The notes beneath the pieces were generated by a model. The model had not been told where the DNA came from, searched no databases, and was given only the letters and a program-made list of their open reading frames with translations. Of a stretch of 64,000 nucleotides of DNA, positions 44,057 to 54,300 are shown in pieces. The position numbers and the translations under genes are program-made. The stretch's first letter is position 1; the number at the start of each line of letters is the position of its first letter. The stretch comes from Triglochin maritima (lineage: Eukaryota > Streptophyta > Magnoliopsida > Alismatales > Juncaginaceae), in contig OY821777.1 of the NCBI GenBank assembly GCA_963682175.1, positions 823,501-887,500 of the forward strand, read 5' to 3'.

Positions 44057-45438
44057 CTAAACTCCATGCGTTTCGGCTATTAAATCACAAATGGTATCCC
44101 TAAGTGCATTCATTTGGTTGTCATCAACCATCCTTGGTTCCTCAGGTTGGGTAGTAGTTGGAAGCGCTGAGGTCATACTTTCTACGTAGGTGTCTAGAAT
44201 GTCATCCCCCAGTCTTTGTTCAATTATGAAATTATGTAACGCCATCACAACAATTATAATTTGAACTTGATTTCTTAAGGAGTGAGGTGACATGACTCTC
44301 AGAATCTTCCACCTTTTTTCAGTACACTGAAGGTCCGTTCGATTACATTCCTTAACGAAAAGTGAAGGTGGTTGAACAACTCCTTCCGTCCTCTAGGGCC
44401 TTGTGATTGGAACTCAGGGAGATGGTATTTTGTGTTACGGTACGGGGCTAGAAATCCTTGCCGATTAGGATGCCCAACGTCAACAATGTAGTACTTATCT
44501 AGTATAAGAAAATTAGTATTAGCGGAGTGTTTACGAACATTATAATTAATAAGCATTTTCAATTAGTAAGTACTAACCGGGATAACTAGGAAAACTGTTG
44601 GAGGGGTAATTTAGTGCGTCATTTAGAACTCTACAATCGTGTGTCGATCCCTCCCACCCAGCGGTTGCAAAAATGAACCGCATGTTGAAATCACACACTC
44701 CTAGGACATTTTGAGTGCATTGCGTAGGGTGTCGTTCGGAACAGTATGCTGGTTGGAATTCTACTAGTACCCACACATCGATTTGTGTCACATCTAATGC
44801 CCAATACAATCTTTGAAATATGGGAAGTACTTACCCGACCCACCATCTATTATGTGACGTGGTGTGTCCGCCAAACTACCCTTTGGTCGGATCATCTCAC
44901 ATCCCCAAATGAAACAATATTGTAAGGCTTTGTTGAAATGTCTACTTATTGTCTCTCCACTATGTTGTAGTTGAGCCTGAAGTGGCCAGTTCGAGTCCCA
45001 TGGGCTACGATTTTCAACAAAATCCAAATTTGCTCCTCAACGGACACAACCATTGTATCACTCATTAGTTATCTACCCCTCAGAATAGCACACAACCTAA
45101 ATACACTCGGTAACATTCTAATGGAGTCATACATTATTCTATAGTGCACATGCAATAAGTCGTTAATAATGACATTTCCTGCGAAAGGAGCAGTGTGAAC
45201 TAATTGCCTAGACAAACGGTAGGGGTACAACATAATATTGGTAAATCGCGACAATGAAACAAACAACTATCATAACCTCAAACTCATCTTCCGACAACTG
45301 ATGTTTTGGGTCATTCAAAGCATTTAATAAGTCATCCATATGTCGACACCTATTAAAAGTAAAATAATACAACATAGGTGACAAAAAAGTAGAAAAATCT
45401 CCAACCAATAAAATAGAAATGATTATTATCAAGAACAT
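44057..45438 (-). pseudogene. PIF/Harbinger transposase (DDE), frameshifted
   Basis: Pieces match plant PIF/Harbinger nucleases in order. N-terminal helical region: DDLLNALNDPKHQLSEDEFE, SIRMLPSVFRLCAILRGR, HSGETISRHFNKAL. Catalytic core: ALDVTQIDVWV (first D; usual DGTHI), QNVLGVCDFNMRFIFATAGW then EGSTHDCRVLNDAL, YYIVDVGHPNRQGFLAPYRN (second D), SLRNVIERTFSVLKK (E). C-terminal piece: ALHNFIIEQRL. The frame changes near 45230, 45030, 44800 and 44295, so it cannot encode an active enzyme, although all three catalytic acidic residues survive. An intron is likely between 44573 and 44490. Confidence 0.88.
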
Positions 45439-46591
45439 GAAGGGGTACTATTGTTCGAGATATTTATGGCATTGAGAATTTTTATTGGGCATATATCTTG
45501 CTCAAAAAATTTCAAACTTTGAATTTGTCCAACAAACTATTAGTTAACGTAAGAATGAGCGAATTTTCGACTGCATGAAACAAAACAAGCTGGGCAACGT
45601 GGTGGGTTTAGCCAGAATTAACTACTTTTATGTCCTGGAAACACACTTTTTTTAATAATGATATGATTACAAAAGAAAACACTGAATCTATAACTGTTGC
45701 AACAAATTAGCCACGGTAATATAAAGTGATCGCCAAGCTAAAAGTGTAGGATCTTGTAGTATGTCTTAAATGGTAAATAGTGATCTAACAGTTCCACTCA
45801 ATACTAGTAAAAAGTTATACTTGTTTATTCTTTTCAGCATAACAGTGTAAGTGATTTTGATGTATTTTCTTAATAGTTGTTATGAACATTTTTTAACAGG
45901 GGATAATGAAATTTACTTATTAAAACACTCCATGTAAACAAAAATCCCATGTAATAGAACCCACTTCAAAGCAAAACCATGAAATCTGTTGTCTTAAGTA
46001 AACCTAAAATAAATCTGCAAAATACAACATTTTTCTCCACATTTATAAACACATTATCTACTACACCAAAACTACCGCAACACTTAAAACAAAGAGATAT
46101 GTGCATTCCAAATACATTTTGTAATGGTCACGTTGAAGAAGTTTGGAAAAAAAGGTAAATTTGAGTGAAATTTGACAAGGATCTAGGCAGTCGGGAGGCG
46201 TGTACCAAGGGGCAGAGAGAAGTACGACGGTGATGGCGGCGACACGGGAGATCTCTACTCAATTTCGGTGTTGCTAGGGGTGGGACGAATGAAAGAGGAG
46301 GATGAGGAGGAGGATTGGTAAAAGTATGTGTGTGGCAGGAATGATAAATTCGTGCTGGTAGAAACATAATTTTCTGCTGAATGAGATGACAATTGTAAGG
46401 TAATCAGATGTAGGAGCAGCGTGAAGTACCTTTCGATCAACTTCTAGGTTACTATTTGCATGTAAGTGAGGTTGAGCTTGAGATTCTTTTAGCTTCTAGG
46501 TCGAATCTAGAACCTGTGGGATGTTTGGTATTGTGAATACAAAGAATCTAGATCCGTTTGGATCAAGAAGCTGCATACCAAACATACCCTG
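45439..46591. other. Flank of Harbinger remnant up to LTR-A
   Basis: AT-rich, no supported gene. Near 46515-46590 are ATGTTTGGTAT and ATACCAAACAT motifs in inverted orientation, resembling PIF/Harbinger or MITE termini. The last 5 bp (46587-46591, CCCTG) are the target duplication of LTR-A. Confidence 0.4.
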
Positions 46592-47210
46592 CGTAGGATT
46601 CTAGCCTAATCCTAATCCTAATTGTGCTTTGTGGTTGATTAGGTGGTGATTAGAGATAAATGACTGAGATTGAGAGGAGATGGATGGAGGGCTTGGATTG
46701 AAGATGGGTGGATGTGTGGCTGAGATTGAGAGGAGATGGATGGATGGCTTGGATTGATGTGGATGAGATGAGTGGTGAGGATTGGATTGGAGGTGTATTT
46801 GGGGGGAAATCCTCTCTCTCTCTCTCTCTCTCGTTCCTCTCTCTCTCTCTCTCTCACACACACTCACGCGTTGCTCTCTCCCTCTTCTGCTGTGCTGCTC
46901 CGGTGAGTGGAGATCTCCGGCAAGGTGGAGAGCGGCTCCGGGGAGTTTGTGGTTTGAGGTGAGTGTTACTCCCTCGGTTCGTTTCCGGTTCGTTGTGGTT
47001 TCTCTCTCTCTTGACCTCACCCAGGTTTTGGTGGTTGTGGTTGGCTTGTGGAGGTTGCCGGAGGTAGTGTGGTGCTTTGGATCATCGAGGAGACGATTGA
47101 TCGTCGTTTGGACGCGAGGTTCATCGACGGATCGTGATTTGGGGAGACGTGCTCGTGGAGGCGTCGTCGCGGTTCTTCAAAGGGTTCTTCAAGCCTTTAG
47201 GTATGTCAAG

Positions 47211-48346
47211 TGATGAGAATTAAATTTATACCGCAAGTGCACGGTGTCAATGAAGACGTGGCAAATACGGGTCGAACACAAGGAGGGAGAGATTCTGTTT
47301 TTAGTGTGATTTTCGATTAAGGAGAAGAAGGAGAGAAGAAATAATTTGGTTTTGAGATTTTTGGATTTTAATTATCTAAAGCAAGAAACAAGAACAATTA
47401 AAACTAAAACACGAACAAATATGTGAATTCCGTCGGGTGGAGGTTTAGATTTAAGGTTTAGATTAGAGAATTTAGAAACTTATAATAAATCATATTAGTT
47501 ATGAAGCATTACATGATAAATGATTTAACATAAACTCAAGTAATCAAAATAGACTAATACGAACTTAAAATAATAACATTTATTCGTCTTCTCTTCACCC
47601 TAAATCCGTCACCTCCACCATTTGGAAGGAGTTAGAAACTCATGAAGGGAGGAAGAAGGGGTCCTTGAGACATTACAAAAGAAAACTAAAAGTAAGAAAT
47701 AAAAGACAGAATTTTATTAATGAAAAGAAGAATACAAAACTAAGATTAAGAATAAAAATTACAACCAAAGACTAAGGACCCTTCTAACATCGTTCTCGGG
47801 TCTATTTATAGTTGCTACAAGGGATCTAGGTATAATATTGGAAAGTACACGTGTCCAGACACGACTGGACGAAATTGGAGCACACGGATCGATGCTTGGG
47901 CGGCGGAAACGCCGCACATTGTGTGTGTGGTGCGGCGGAAACGCCGCACAATCTGGCCTGATTTTGTCCGGATTTTGGTTGAATGTTTATGGTATGATTT
48001 GATCCTTCTTTGCGCGTCTGGATTGATTCTTTCCATTCTTTTGAACTCCGGATACTTTTTGCAGTTAAGTCCCCGGTTACTTTTGTGCTTAAGTCCTTGT
48101 TCTTTTTGCAATTAGGACTGGAATGCTTTTATGCTTGGATACATTTCCATTTGTAACCCGATAAACTTGAACTTGGTCTTTATGATAGAAATGAATCTTT
48201 TGCACGCGTTTATGCTCGGGATGTGGGTAAATTGCATTCAGGTCCCTGTATTCTGTAAATAAGACTAAACACATACCTTAGTAGCATTTATTGATGTAAA
48301 AGTAATCTAAATGAAAGACATACGATGCAATGTATGCAATACATCA
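47211..48346 (+). mobile_element. Nested solo LTR (LTR-D) with TSD inside LTR-A
   Basis: 1136 bp beginning TGATGAGAATTAAATTTATA and ending ...GCAATACATCA, flanked by a perfect 5-bp duplication TCAAG (47206-47210 and 48347-48351). The flanks join to restore the LTR-B sequence exactly at that point. The phrase ATACCGCAAGTGCACGG near the 5' end is common in LTRs of large plant Ty3 elements (Ogre/Tat-like), which suggests but does not prove the lineage. TG...CA ends and no coding region: a solo LTR of another family, inserted after LTR-A. Confidence 0.85.
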
Positions 48347-48439
48347 TCAAGCTCGCTCACTTAATTACCGTGAGTATTTGGAAGTCGACGGTAGGTCGTT
48401 CGGCTCGTCGCGAGTAAACATGCAGCAGATTTCACTGCC

Positions 48440-49035
48440 TGATCGGTCGACCAGTTTGTGCAAACGGTCGACCGTTCGTGAAGAGAATTCGGGCTCTGCC
48501 TCAAATCGGTCGAACGATGCCTGTGGGGCGGTCGACCGATTGTGCATAGAAGGCAAGTCTGGAGAGATTCGGTCGACCGGGTCCCCTTTGCCGGTCGACC
48601 ATGTGCACTGTCTTAAGTCGGTTGGGGGCTTAGACCATCTAAATGGTCGACCGCTCGTTGATTTTCGTCCGACCGTGACTTAAGTGAGCATAGTGATCGG
48701 TTCGACCGGACTTGTGCGCTGAGCGTGGGAAACACTCTGGTGGAATTCGGTCGACCGAGGTGTGCTCGGTGTTCGACCGAATTCATTATGGTGTTGTGGG
48801 ATTTGTTCCCTGGTGACTTTTGGTCGACCGGGACCCCTTTGTCGGTCGACCGATTGGTCGTTTTATTCGTTGAACCGGGAGTTGACCATCTAAACGGTCG
48901 ACCGTCCCTTGATTTGGGTTCGACCGAACGAGTTTGGTGTTGGGAGTCGGTCGACCGATAGAGTGCCGGTCGAAGTGGATTGCCCTGTATTTGCTTGATT
49001 CAGTCGACCGGGACTTTTGGTTCGGTCGACCGTTT
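48440..49035. repeat. Array of CGGTCGACCG palindromes in LTR-A
   Basis: At least eight perfect CGGTCGACCG and several one-base variants. Some variants (e.g. TGGTCGACCG, CGGTCGACCA) differ from the LTR-B copy by C to T or G to A at CpG, as expected from deamination of methylated cytosine. Confidence 0.88.
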
Positions 49036-49134
49036 GTGTCCTGTTTTGCACTATGGAGGTGCTATGGTCGTGGTTGCCCGTGTGGGGCGAGTTGTGGTGC
49101 CGATGTTCTTCCGGCAAGTGTGCTAGGTGCACGA

Positions 49135-49638
49135 GGGTTGTGGTGGTTGGTTGAAATTAGACCTGGAGCCCCGTAACCGTGTGTGAGCTTGGGATTGGCT
49201 GAAATAGGCCTGAGGCCCAGCTTAGAATTGTGGTGTTGCGGTGGTTGGTTGAAATTAGACCTGGAGCCCCGTAACTGTGTGAGAGCTGCGGTTGGTTGAA
49301 AATAGACCTGGAGCCCAGCTAGTCTGTACGGAGTTGGTTGAAATTAGACCTGGAGCTCCGTAGTGCGTTCGGGTTGGTTGAAATTAGACCTGGAGCCTGA
49401 GCAAGGACCGCGTGTAGGGGTTGGTTGAAATTAGACCTGGAGCCCTTATACGTTTGGGTTGGTTGAAATTAGACCTGGAGCCCTTGGTCGTGTCGCGGTA
49501 GTTGTGGTTGGTTGAAATTAGACCTGGAGCCCAGCTTGGCGACGAGTGTGTCACGGCGGTTGGTTGAGATTAGACCTGGAGCCCCGTGACTGTGGTGGGT
49601 GCGGCGGTTGATTGAGATTAGACCAGGAGCCCCGTACC
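49135..49638 (+). repeat. Eleven-unit hairpin array in LTR-A
   Basis: Conserved core TTGGTTGAAATTAGACC plus TGGAGCC repeated 11 times. Arms pair within each unit: GGTTGTGG/CCGTAACC, GTTGCGG/CCGTAAC, AGCTG/CAGCT, TACGGAG/CTCCGTA, GTTCGGG/CCTGAGC, CGTGTAGGGG/CCCTTATACG, GTCGC/GCGAC, GTCACGG/CCGTGAC, GGTGCGG/CCGTACC. Many are complementary only if G-U pairs are allowed on the + (LTR sense) strand. One unit (about 49452-49495) pairs poorly. Confidence 0.87.
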
Positions 49639-50047
49639 AGTAGTGTGCCCTGGTGTTGGGTGTGTTGAGATGCTTTTCTTGTTGAGTAGAACTGCATGCT
49701 AGGATGATTTTATTTATGCATTTAGAGGCTTGGCATACGGGGTTTCATTCTGGAAACTCAGGCATTGTTGCATGTTTACTTTCAGGCCGTGATCGGCGTT
49801 AGGGGGGTGGTGACCGAGGAGAGGAGCGCTGCTACCGGATCCAGCTTTCTCTCAGTTGAGGTCGTGTGATTACTGCTTCCTTTGTATATGTTTTTGATGT
49901 AATCACAACTTTTGTATACTCTGATGTTCGGATATATATTATATATATGTTGGTGCACCTGTGTCCCTTTTATTGCGTAATATCCTCTGTTGATTGAGTG
50001 TTTATAAATTTAAAAATTTTCCGCTGTTTTGAGGATGTTACACCCTG

Positions 50048-51259
50048 ACTTTTCCTTAATTCCATTTTATTTCCCCGAATGTTGAAATTAATCTCTTACT
50101 CACTTGCAATTACTTTTACTTTCCCCCTATTTTCTTGGGAGAAATTATGAGGTGGGAAGACGAAGGGCAGTGAAGGGAGGGCAAGAGAAGGAGATTATGA
50201 GGTGTGACATTCTTTTCCTCCCGATAAGACTTCCCAAAATCCGTTGCAAGTTTTGGCATCCATACGGTTAGGATTTAGAACAGCAAAAACCAGTTGGGAA
50301 ATGCATGATTTTCGAAATGTTTTTTTTGGAAAAAACACCTCCAATTTTTGGTAATCCAAACGGATTCTTACTGTTTGTAAACGAGAATATAGTAAACAAT
50401 TTGAACTTACCAAAACAGTAAGGTTGGTTTGCATAAATATCAAATGATTAAGAATTTCATCATCGACTGTTGAGACTCGCATCTCATGCTCCTATATTCC
50501 GTCAAATTTTTAGACTAGTCCCATTTTTTTCAAAACCCAATAACGATGATCATTGGCTTATAAAACCATATGTTAGACGTATAAAATTGCATTCCTTTGG
50601 CCATACCTTTTTTTCATTGTTGTTTTTTTTCTTTGCAAGTGAGAAGCGAAGATGTTTCAGCCGTGTGATACGAGCAAGTGACCTCCCGATGATGACTTAA
50701 ATAACACGACTACATGAGCAAATGACCTCTAAAGAATTAGTTATATAATACAAGTGATTGACCTTGTATAATTTGAGTTTATACGGGAAGACTTAGGTGA
50801 CTCCCTTGATTTGTGGATATTGATGACTTATCACTTTCAAGGCTCGATCGTCTCTTGCTTTGTTTTATTTTATACGGTCCCAAGACTTAACATTTTACAC
50901 GTTTGAAGCACCATCTTGACTCGTGATCCCAACGTCTAATCCCACAAATTACTTCCCTAAACCAATATCTTTTTTATATAAAATCAAATATTACAAAAGT
51001 ACACTATAAGAAATTTGGGAATAAATCACGATATATCAAACCTCAAGGAGGTGCATATAAAAAAGGACGATTCAGCAGCAGCAGCAGCCCCATTTCTATG
51101 CCCCAACCAACAAAACACTCGTGGGCTCGTGGCCGTGGTCGAACCACGACCGTAGCGATCCAGGAAAGTTTGAAAAAAGAAAAAAAAAATCGTGTCTTTT
51201 CGTCTTCCTTCCTTTTGGCTCTCACGGGAAACGCATGCAATGCAACCCCCGGACGGACG
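50048..51259. other. Upstream region of VAC14
   Basis: No gene recognised. AT-rich with poly-T/A runs; the last 250 bp become GC-richer towards the VAC14 promoter. Confidence 0.45.
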
Positions 51260-51322
51260 TATAAATACATACCATTCTCTTCCCCCAAACCAAACCAAAC
51301 CAAACCCCACTCGATCGATCCG
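51260..51322 (+). promoter_or_regulatory. VAC14 core promoter and 5' leader
   Basis: TATAAATA at 51260-51267 lies 56 bp upstream of the ATG, predicting a short 5' UTR of about 30 nt. The leader has four tandem CCAAA units (about 51286-51306) and ends TCGATCGATCCG before ATG. Confidence 0.65.
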
Positions 51323-54300
51323 ATGGCCGACGTCGTCTCCATCATCCCAGCCTCCGTCCTCCGGAACCTCCCCGACCGGCTCTACGAGAAGAGGAAGAAC
51401 GCCGCCATCGAGGTAACTTTCCCCTTCCCCATCGTAATGTGGATCCGATTAAGTCTTCTTTTCGTCTGTTCGTTGCGAGATTAGAATTTCCTTTTATTTC
51501 TATGGGATGATTACCGAAATAACGGATACAAGTGATTTGGTTGCTACTGGTGAGGTGGTGGTGTTGGATTTTTTTTTGTTGTTGCTTCGATTCGTGTTTT
51601 TCGGTCGTAATATCGAAGGGTTTACTGCAATTAGGCAATTACTGTTTTGTGATGGATGTGTTTTTTTTCCGTTGCGGGATTGGATTTTCTCCCCCCAAGG
51701 GATGATTACTGGAATAACGGAAAGTGATTTGGTAGCGAGTGGTGAGGTGGTGGTGTTGGATTTTTTATTTTATTTTTATCGTAACAGCAGACAGAGACGT
51801 AACGTATTGATGAGGTCTCCATCGCAATGAAAAATGATTTATTATAATTGCCTCCGTAATCACTAAGTAATCGGGCATTGTTGTTGTGATGGACGTGTAC
51901 TTTTTACGAAGTAATTTTATCCTTGATGGTGTTTTCGTCACGTTGTAAAATGGTTTGACATGATAATTGATGTTACTGATTCTTTTGATTTGGTTGTAAG
52001 TACGCAGAAACTGAGGTTTTATGGGATTTTGATCTCAATTGGAAAAGTTTTGCTCCAATTTGTGTTTCTTTATGACTTTCTGGATTGGTTTTCGAGCAAT
52101 GGTCGAGGTATAAGGTATCCCAGATGTTTTGATCACAACGTGGAAGGATTTGCGTCAATTAGCCAATTACCGTAATTGTGATGGACGTGGGGTTTTTGTG
52201 GATTGATTGCAACATCTTGGTTTCTTGTTGTAGAGGACTAGAGGTCGAGTTACTGTTGGGCAGGGGTTCTCATTGCAGTGTGAATGCTTTGCTGCAAGTG
52301 TTGGTTTTAGTTGTTATGGATCTGGTTGCAACTTTGGTGGTTTATAGAGAAACTCTATCAGCGAGGTGTTGCTGATGTTTTCATTACGATATGGAAAAAA
52401 GTTGCTGGAGTTTTTTTTGGGTGCTTTCTAGATTAGTTTCTTTGTCACAACGTGAAGAAATAAGATATTGTTGGAATTTAGATCGCAATGTGAAACGATC
52501 TACCACAATTTACCAATTATTGTTATTGTGATTTTTTACCTGTAAGTTGCGTAGTTTATAATAAAACATGCTTTGTAAGGTACCTTAACCCCCCAATTAT
52601 AGTCATACATCGCTTAAAAAGAGATTATTAATGTGGGCTACAATAGCACGAGCCTACTACCACAACACACTTCCAACCTAAGTTTCGTGGCAACTTAGGT
52701 GTTTTCGTGTTGATAGACCCATGGGTAACATACTTACCGGATTCTGTGTGGGTCTAGGACTGGGATGTAACAGGTACTGCTATCTATTGGGATTTTGATC
52801 TCAACATGGAACAATTGTGCTCCAACTCATGCTTCTCGGATAGCTTTCTAGAATATATATATATATATTTGTAGTAATGTCAAGGAATTAAGTCATTGTC
52901 GACTTGTAGTGTAAAAGATTTTTTCTTTTAATCTATCTAATTATTTATTTACTGAACACTGTCTTGTTCTTAGTGGTTCTTTTTTCATTTCCCATGGAGT
53001 CATGGTCGGAACTTGAGGTATTGGCGGGGTTTCAACTCCACTGCAGAAGACACTTGATTTTTTTGTATATGTTTATAGTAGAGTTTAAGTTTATGGCCAT
53101 CATGTGATAAGAGTACAACAACAATAACAAGCCTTTATTTTCAAACAAGTTGGGGTCATTAGAAATCACGCTTTTGGCACATGAATCACATTCTTCCACG
53201 CACTCCTATCCGAAGCCAAATCATTGGATATGTTCCATCGTTTAAGTCTTTTTTGACTGCTTCTTCCCACGTTAATCATGGTCTACCTCTACCCTTCTTC
53301 ACACCTTCCTCGCAGCTCAAAACACCCATTCTCATCGGTGCGAAACCATCACAATTGATGTTGTATAAGCTTCTCTTCTATTGGAGTTATTCAAACTCTT
53401 CCTCGAATTTCTTCATTTCTGATCCGGTCCATACACGTGTGTCCACCCATCCACCGTAACATCCTCGTTTGTGCAACACATCTTTTGCATCATCATGTGC
53501 ATCACGTGATAAGATTGCTTGCCATTATTATTTTTCTTGCTCGTAAAAGTTTAAAACATGAAAACTTATTGTGTGCCCTTCAAGTATTAATGTGGGTTCA
53601 GATTGCACTATGGACGGATAGTGCTTGCATTTTTATTTTCTTGGATCAATTTTGATGTTTGCCTCAGTGATTGAGGTTTTGCTAGGGTTTTATCATAACA
53701 TGATGACTTGTGCTTGTTTTTTTTATGAATCACTTCCACGATTGGATTTCAGTTTTGTTATGGAATCACACATCTAAGGTTTTTCTGGGATTTTTTATTT
53801 GCAGTATAGGAATATTGGGATTGAACTCGTGCCTTTTGATGCTTGCAAGATTGTATTTTAACCACAGAACGCCCTTGAGAATCGTTGGGGCTAAGACAAC
53901 ATTGTGGAAGGTTTGTGTTTGACTTTGTTTTTTGTTTTTATTTGATAGGTGGAAAGTCTGGTTAAGCACCTGTGTAGTGTCGGCGACCATGAGAGGATAA
54001 CATCTCTTATTAATTTCCTTGTACAGGAGTTTGCCTGCTCTTCACAGGCTGACCATCGGAAGGTTTGCGGTGTTTGGTACTTGGTTGTATTTCTTGCATC
54101 ACAAATCTGTATTTTTATCATACAACATTTGAGATCATCTTCTTCTCTTTTCTTTTCTTTTCTTTTCTTTTCTTTTCTTTTCTTTTCTTTTCTTTTCTTT
54201 TCTTTTCTTTTCTTAATGGTTGATTCCTTCTCTTCTGAAAGGGTGGATTGATTGCCCTTGCTGCAGTATCAGTTGGGTTGAGCACGAAAGCTCCTCAGCA

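Larger units (their letters stand above)
46592..50042 (+). mobile_element. Solo LTR (LTR-A) with TSD, interrupted by a nested solo LTR
   Basis: Second copy of the LTR-B family, opposite orientation. It runs from CGTAGGATTCTAG (first base T changed to C) to ...GAGGATGTTACA, with a perfect 5-bp duplication CCCTG at 46587-46591 and 50043-50047. Removing the 1136-bp insertion at 47211-48346 and its 5-bp duplication leaves about 2310 bp, matching LTR-B (2363 bp). It contains (CT)n runs at 46816-46856, a palindrome array (48440-49035) and the 11-unit hairpin array (49135-49638). No gag/pol. Confidence 0.92.

Noticed and set aside
46601..47020. Arg/Glu-rich 139-aa frame on the minus strand near 46.8 kb
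   Set aside because: It comes from (CT)n/(GA)n low-complexity sequence within LTR-A.
51010..51030. CACTATAAGAAA as a CACTA transposon terminus
   Set aside because: Only one end found; no inverse partner or 3-bp TSD seen nearby.
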